Source: an uncultured Acidobacteriota bacterium
GTDB taxonomy: Bacteria > Acidobacteriota > Terriglobia > Terriglobales > Acidobacteriaceae
Length of the DNA stretch: 6,943 nucleotides
Assembly (NCBI GenBank): GCA_903832475.1
Contig: CAILBQ010000346.1
Location: forward strand, 1 to 6,943
Reading direction: 5' to 3'
Positions 5,581-6,943 of this stretch are shown here, one piece after another. A model generated the notes under the pieces. It saw only the letters and a list, made by a program, of their open reading frames with translations, was not told the origin of the DNA and did not search any database. A program made the position numbers and the translations under genes. Every line of letters starts with the position of its first letter. Position 1 is the stretch's first letter.

Positions 5581-5619
5581 GGATCGCCGGCCGCAGAGCG
5601 TAGCCGGCGAATCCCTTTT
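5581..5619 (+). terminator. Intrinsic terminator of the GGDEF-EAL gene
   Basis: GGATCGCCGGC 5581-5591 pairs with GCCGGCGAATCC 5603-5614 (11 bp with one bulged A), around an 11-base loop that itself can form CGC/GCG; it is followed by CTTTT (5615-5619). It starts 22 bases after the stop at 5558 and separates this gene from the rhamnosidase gene. The T-run is short. Confidence 0.7.
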
Positions 5620-5696
5620 GTGCAAACAAGATGGCGTCCGCAACAGGTTCCGCCTAGCATTCGAACACAGGTCCTTCAAGGCCGTAAGATGTTGCC

Positions 5697-6943
5697 ATGT
5701 CGAAATTGAGCGGAAACTGGCCGTCGCGGCTTCGTGCACATGCAAAGAGCAGTCCAGGTGGATCTGCGCGGATCTGCGCCGCACTGGCCGTGGGGCTGTT
5801 CATCCAGGCCGGGACGGCCGGGGCGCTTGCCGATCCCGGCGAGAAGGACTACCCCTGGCGATCGTCCTGGATCGGCAGCGGCGGGGGCGGACTCGCGGAT
5901 GGGCAGGAGGCTTCTTCGACCCAAGGCATGCCCATCTTCCGCTGCGAATTTGCCTTGCACAAAGGGTTGTCGAACGCGACTTTGCGGATCTCCGGGATGG
6001 GCCAATTCGAGGCTCATATCAACGGACAGAACGTGACGGATGCGGTGCTGACCCCGGGCTGGACGGATTATCACAAGCACGTTTTTTATGACACCTACAA
6101 CGTCACCGCACTGCTGCATACAGGCAACAACGTCATCGGCGTGATGCTGGGCAACGGCATGTACAACGTGGTGGATACCAAAGGCCGGTACACGAAGTTT
6201 GCAGGCACCTTTGGACGCCCGAAACTGATTGCGGAGCTGGAGCTTCAATACGTCGACGGAAGCCATGAAATCATCGCCAGCGACCAAAAGTGGAAGACGA
6301 TAGCCGGGCCAGTTACCTTCACGTCGATCTATGGCGGCGAGGACTACGACGCGCGGCTGGAGGCGCAGGGGTGGGATGGGCCTGGCTTCGATGATCGAGA
6401 GTGGAGCGCAGCCTCGGTGGTGGCCGGACCGGGCGGGGTGTTGATCCCGGAAACGATTCCGCCGGTGAAGGAATTTGAAACATTCGCGCCCATCCATGTG
6501 ACCCATCCGGAGACGGGAGTTTCGGTGTACGACTTGGGCGAAAACTTCTCCGGCTGGCCACAGATTGCCGTTCGCGGAGAGCGTGGCGCCGCGGTGAAGC
6601 TGGTTCCAGGCGAGTTGCTCGATGAGAAGGGAAGAGTGTCGCAGAAGAGCGCGAACGCATTCCCGGATTCGCAGGACGAATTTAACTACGTGCTGCGAGG
6701 CAGCGGCGAAGAGCGGTGGTCGCCGCGCTTTTCCTATACCGGCTTTCGCTATGTGGAGGTCCGAACCACCGGGACGGTAAAGGTTGTCCAACTGCGCGGC
6801 AGGTTTCTGCATGATGACGTTAAGGAAAATGGGCACTTTGAAACATCGGATGTGTTATTCAACCGCATCCACAAGCTGATTAACCGGGCCATGCTGAGCA
6901 ACATGGTGAGTGTACTGACGGACTGCCCGCACCGGGAGAAGCT
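5697..6943 (+). CDS. Secreted GH78 alpha-L-rhamnosidase, N-terminal part
   Basis: The frame runs from ATG 5697 through the right edge (415 full codons), so the C-terminal catalytic barrel is missing from view. Residues about 1-44 form a signal peptide: positively charged start, hydrophobic ICAALAVGLFIQAGTAGA, then ALA before DPGEKD. Residues about 85-145 match the bacterial rhamnosidase N-terminal carbohydrate-binding fold (features such as INGQNVTD, LTPGWTDYHKHVFYDTYNVT and NNVIGVMLGNGMY). Residues about 275-360 fit the concanavalin-like rhamnosidase domain (YDLGENFSGW, RFSYTGFRYVEV). The start of the catalytic region is seen as GHFETSD and, at the edge, TDCPHREK, a highly characteristic GH78 stretch. 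The enzyme releases terminal alpha-L-rhamnose from plant or microbial glycans outside the cytoplasm. A TAA at 5685 bounds the frame, so 5697 is the only ATG start; its ribosome-binding site is weak. Confidence 0.92.
   Translation, partial: MSKLSGNWPSRLRAHAKSSPGGSARICAALAVGLFIQAGTAGALADPGEKDYPWRSSWIGSGGGGLADGQEASSTQGMPIFRCEFALHKGLSNATLRISGMGQFEAHINGQNVTDAVLTPGWTDYHKHVFYDTYNVTALLHTGNNVIGVMLGNGMYNVVDTKGRYTKFAGTFGRPKLIAELELQYVDGSHEIIASDQKWKTIAGPVTFTSIYGGEDYDARLEAQGWDGPGFDDREWSAASVVAGPGGVLIPETIPPVKEFETFAPIHVTHPETGVSVYDLGENFSGWPQIAVRGERGAAVKLVPGELLDEKGRVSQKSANAFPDSQDEFNYVLRGSGEERWSPRFSYTGFRYVEVRTTGTVKVVQLRGRFLHDDVKENGHFETSDVLFNRIHKLINRAMLSNMVSVLTDCPHREK

Noticed and set aside
5676..6836. 386-codon minus-strand open frame
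   Set aside because: Lies opposite the well-supported GH78 gene and shows no family features.

Overview
The window reads as bacterial chromosome, GC-rich, with all supported genes on the + strand. The gene content fits a soil-type Acidobacteriota (Terriglobia-like) genome: a secreted GH78 rhamnosidase, a membrane GGDEF-EAL protein with a small periplasmic sensor region, short hairpin repeats of the GGCTAAAGCC kind, and a Ro60 locus. The taxonomic placement is inference only.

Bases 1-374 hold no convincing gene. They contain several inverted repeats: an 8-bp hairpin at the left edge, a 10-bp long-range stem at 56-201, and REP-like palindromes at 247-336.

Bases 375-2835 are the centrepiece: a compact Ro60 ribonucleoprotein locus. 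Four consecutive RNA genes (here Y-A 375-445, Y-B 541-696, Y-C 739-871, Y-D 1309-1413) can be folded to one plan: an outer helix, an asymmetric internal loop with a conserved 5' side (TGGCGCA or TGGCGAA) and a 3' side ending in TTCC, then a second helix. The helix sequences differ between copies while pairing is kept. Y-C carries a nearly perfect circularly permuted tRNA: T-arm, 7-bp acceptor stem closed by a GCGA tetraloop, U8-A9, and a D-arm with G18G19. Y-D carries a T-arm and 7-bp acceptor-like stem but no D-arm. These are the hallmarks of bacterial Y RNAs of the YrlA class. Between Y-C and Y-D lies a 129-residue four-cysteine protein of unknown function, and right after Y-D comes rsr, the Ro60 ortholog (TROVE plus von Willebrand A domain). 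In other bacteria Ro60 and Y RNA act together in RNA degradation and quality control, with the Y RNA tethering Ro60 to polynucleotide phosphorylase; the same is inferred here.

Bases 2836-3215 are non-coding as far as I can see. Bases 3216-5558 encode a membrane-bound c-di-GMP protein (periplasmic OB-fold-like region, GAF-like region, GGDEF with I-site, EAL), followed by a good intrinsic terminator at 5581-5619. From 5697 to the right edge runs the N-terminal part of a secreted GH78 alpha-L-rhamnosidase, cut by the window end. The last two genes have no evident functional link to the Ro60 locus.
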